Shown: positions 5,033-6,841 of the stretch, in pieces | Layout: the number at the start of each line of letters is the position of its first letter | How positions within the stretch are numbered: the first letter of the stretch is position 1 | NCBI GenBank assembly: GCA_900549335.1 | Contig: UROJ01000081.1 | Coordinates: forward strand, 1-6,841 | Reading direction: 5' to 3' | From: an uncultured Collinsella sp. | GTDB lineage: Bacteria; Actinomycetota; Coriobacteriia; Coriobacteriales; Coriobacteriaceae | Length of the DNA stretch: 6,841 nucleotides | Made by a program: the position numbers and the translations under genes | The notes under the pieces: generated by a model | Databases searched by the model: none | The model's input: the letters and a program-made list of their open reading frames with translations, nothing else | Told to the model about the DNA's origin: nothing

Positions 5033-6841
5033 ATGCGTCAATTTAAGACCGAGAGCAAAAAACTGCTCGACCTCATGATCAACTCCATCTACACCAATAA
5101 GGAAATCTTCCTGCGCGAGCTTATCTCTAACGCGAGCGACGCCGTCGACAAGCTCAACTTTAAGAGCCTGCAGGACCCGAGCGTCAAGCTCGACCAGGGC
5201 GACCTGGCTATTCGCGTCTCCTTTGATAAAGACGCCCGCACCATTACGATTTCGGATAACGGCATCGGCATGACCGCCGAGGAGCTCGAGCGCAATCTGG
5301 GCACCATCGCCCATTCCGGCTCCGAGGAGTTTAAGACCGAGAACGCCGAGCAGCAGGGTTCGGATGTCGACATCATCGGCCAGTTTGGCGTGGGCTTCTA
5401 CTCTGCTTTTATGGTTGCCAGCCACGTAAAGGTTGTCAGCCGCGCCTATGGCGAGGACACCGCTCACGTGTGGGAGTCTGATGGTCTTGAGGGCTACACC
5501 ATTGAAGACGGCGAGCGCGCCGAGCACGGTACCGATGTCATCCTGACGCTGCGCGAGAACGAGAAGCTCGATGCCGACGGCGAGGCCGAGACCTACGATC
5601 GCTTCCTGACCGAGTGGGGTCTCAAGAGCCTGATTCAGCAGTACAGCAACTATGTGCGCTACCCGATTCAGATGATGGTGTCCAAGAGCCGCCAGAAACC
5701 CAAGCCCGAGGACGCCGGCGACGATTACAAGCCCGAGTACGAGGACTACCAGGAGCTCGAGACCGTCAATTCCATGACACCGATCTGGAAGAAGCGCAGC
5801 TCCGATGTCGAGCAGAAGGACTACGACGAGTTCTACAAGACCACGTTCCACGACTTTGATGATCCTGCGCGCACCATCAGCTTTCATGCCGAGGGCACGC
5901 TCGAGTATGACGCCCTGCTGTTTGTACCGGGTCGCGCGCCGTTCGATCTGTACAGCAAGGATTACGAGAAGGGCCTGGCGCTCTACAGCTCCAACGTGCT
6001 GATTATGGAGAAGTGCGACGACCTGCTGCCCGACTACTATAACTTTGTCCGCGGCGTCGTGGATTCCGCCGACGTGTCGCTCAACATCTCGCGCGAGACG
6101 CTGCAGCAGAACCGTCAGCTCAAGGCCATCGCCAAGCGCGTGGAAAAGAAGATTACCGCCGATCTTGAGGATATGCGCGACAACGACCGCGAGGCCTACG
6201 AGAAGTTCTTTGAGAACTTTGGCCGCGGCCTTAAGTATGGCATCTACTCGAGCTATGGCATGAAGGCCGATGAGCTCGCCGACCTGCTACTGTTCTGGTC
6301 TGCCAAGGAGCAGAAGATGATTACCCTGGCCGAGTATGCCAAGGGCATGCCCGAGGATCAGAAGGCCATCTACTACGCCGCCGGCGACTCGCGTGAGCGC
6401 TTGGCCAAGATGCCCGTGGTGAAGGGCGTGCTCGAGCGCGGCTATGACGTGCTGCTGCTGACGCAGGATGTGGATGAGTTCACGTTCCAGGCTATGCGTG
6501 AATACGTTGCCGCCGATATGCCCAAGATCTACGAGGACGATGCTGCCCGCGAGGCTGCCGAAAAGGCCGTGGCCGACGGTGCCGAGCCCGAGGTCGAGGA
6601 TCGTCATCTGGAGCTCAAGAACGTTGCGACCGGTGATCTTGACCTGGCGACCGAGGACGAGAAGAAGGAGGCCGAGGACGCCACCAAGGAGAACGAGGAC
6701 CTCTTTAGCGCTATGAAGGAGGCGCTCGGTGACAAGGTCGAGAAAGTTGCCGTCTCCGCGCGCCTGACCGATGCCCCCGCTTGCATCACCACCGAGGGCC
6801 CGCTTTCGCTTGAGATGGAGAAGGTGCTCCAGAAGGGACCC
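5033..6841 (+). CDS. htpG: Molecular chaperone HtpG (bacterial Hsp90), 3' end outside window
   Basis: This ATP-dependent cytosolic chaperone works as a homodimer in protein quality control. The frame is open from ATG 5033 to the window edge (603 codons, no stop), so the gene is truncated on the right; family members are about 620-640 residues, so little is missing. The N-terminal GHKL ATPase domain shows LRELISNASDA (28-38; Glu 29, Asn 33), DNGIGM (75-80), GTIAHSG (90-96) and the lid GQFGVGFYSAF (116-126). The middle domain has IWKKR (251-255), LFVPGRAPFDLY (296-307) and VDSADVSLNISRETLQQN (343-360), with Arg 340 or Arg 354 as likely nucleotide-contacting residues. The C-terminal domain has ALGDKVEKVAVSARLTDAPACI and PLSLEMEKVLQ. 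Between MREY (488-491) and LKNVATGDLDL (528-538) lies an Ala/Glu-rich stretch that seems longer than in Bacillus-type HtpG. The gene appears to be its own transcription unit, led by the hairpin at 4978-5002. Confidence 0.97.
   Translation, partial: MRQFKTESKKLLDLMINSIYTNKEIFLRELISNASDAVDKLNFKSLQDPSVKLDQGDLAIRVSFDKDARTITISDNGIGMTAEELERNLGTIAHSGSEEFKTENAEQQGSDVDIIGQFGVGFYSAFMVASHVKVVSRAYGEDTAHVWESDGLEGYTIEDGERAEHGTDVILTLRENEKLDADGEAETYDRFLTEWGLKSLIQQYSNYVRYPIQMMVSKSRQKPKPEDAGDDYKPEYEDYQELETVNSMTPIWKKRSSDVEQKDYDEFYKTTFHDFDDPARTISFHAEGTLEYDALLFVPGRAPFDLYSKDYEKGLALYSSNVLIMEKCDDLLPDYYNFVRGVVDSADVSLNISRETLQQNRQLKAIAKRVEKKITADLEDMRDNDREAYEKFFENFGRGLKYGIYSSYGMKADELADLLLFWSAKEQKMITLAEYAKGMPEDQKAIYYAAGDSRERLAKMPVVKGVLERGYDVLLLTQDVDEFTFQAMREYVAADMPKIYEDDAAREAAEKAVADGAEPEVEDRHLELKNVATGDLDLATEDEKKEAEDATKENEDLFSAMKEALGDKVEKVAVSARLTDAPACITTEGPLSLEMEKVLQKGP

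Noticed and set aside
4949..5887. Long minus-strand open frame opposite htpG
   Set aside because: It overlaps the strongly conserved htpG in the antisense direction, and its Leu/Val/Gly-rich translation is the usual shadow of GC-rich codons, with no recognisable motifs.
1..6841. CRISPR array, tRNA, rRNA or complete insertion sequence
   Set aside because: No regularly spaced repeats, cloverleaf-like segments, rRNA signatures or transposase reading frames were seen.

Overview
The window looks like a chromosomal segment of a fairly GC-rich Gram-positive gut bacterium. The best guess is class Coriobacteriia (Collinsella-like). This is inferred from codon use (GAG, CTG/CTC, CGC, GCC), strong AAAGGA/GGAGG-type ribosome sites, a Firmicute-style split tyrosine-kinase (CpsB/C/D) module and a bacterial Hsp90. 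No rRNA or other definitive taxonomic marker is present. All six genes lie on the + strand and coding density is high. The only sizeable gaps are about 195 nt (2031-2225) and about 202 nt (4831-5032), and both hold regulatory-looking structure.

Region 1 (1-2030) is a two-component system. An OmpR/PhoB-family response regulator is cut by the left edge and starts just before its phospho-acceptor aspartate. It is followed three bases later by a PhoR/WalK-type membrane histidine kinase. A hairpin plus a weak T-tract at 2055-2098 probably ends this transcript.

Region 2 (2226-4290) is a three-gene exopolysaccharide/capsule regulatory module: a polysaccharide co-polymerase membrane adaptor (CpsC/YwqC type), a cytoplasmic BY-kinase with a C-terminal tyrosine cluster (CpsD/YwqD type), and a PHP-family phosphotyrosine phosphatase (CpsB/YwqE type). 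In the known systems the adaptor activates the kinase, the kinase autophosphorylates its tyrosine tail and can phosphorylate partners, and the phosphatase reverses this. No glycosyltransferase, flippase or polymerase lies beside the trio within the window.

Region 3 (4330-4830) is a GNAT acetyltransferase of the ElaA/YjcF-like type, probably co-transcribed with the trio because no terminator is visible between them. Its stop codon abuts a short repeat unit (4830-4868) built from two near-identical 12-mers around a perfect 10-bp palindrome.

Region 4 (4871-6841) is htpG (bacterial Hsp90), which is open at the right edge, with its leader. The leader has a TATAAA -10 candidate and, between it and the start codon, a strong GNRA-capped GC hairpin followed by five Ts. 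This is an intrinsic terminator in the 5' leader and suggests attenuation or a short leader RNA. It is the most unusual non-coding feature here. HtpG itself appears to carry an Ala/Glu-rich insertion near its C-terminal domain.

I did not see a clearly undescribed multi-gene system. The points most worth checking are the htpG leader terminator, the palindromic repeat after the acetyltransferase, and the apparently stand-alone CpsC-CpsD-CpsB module.
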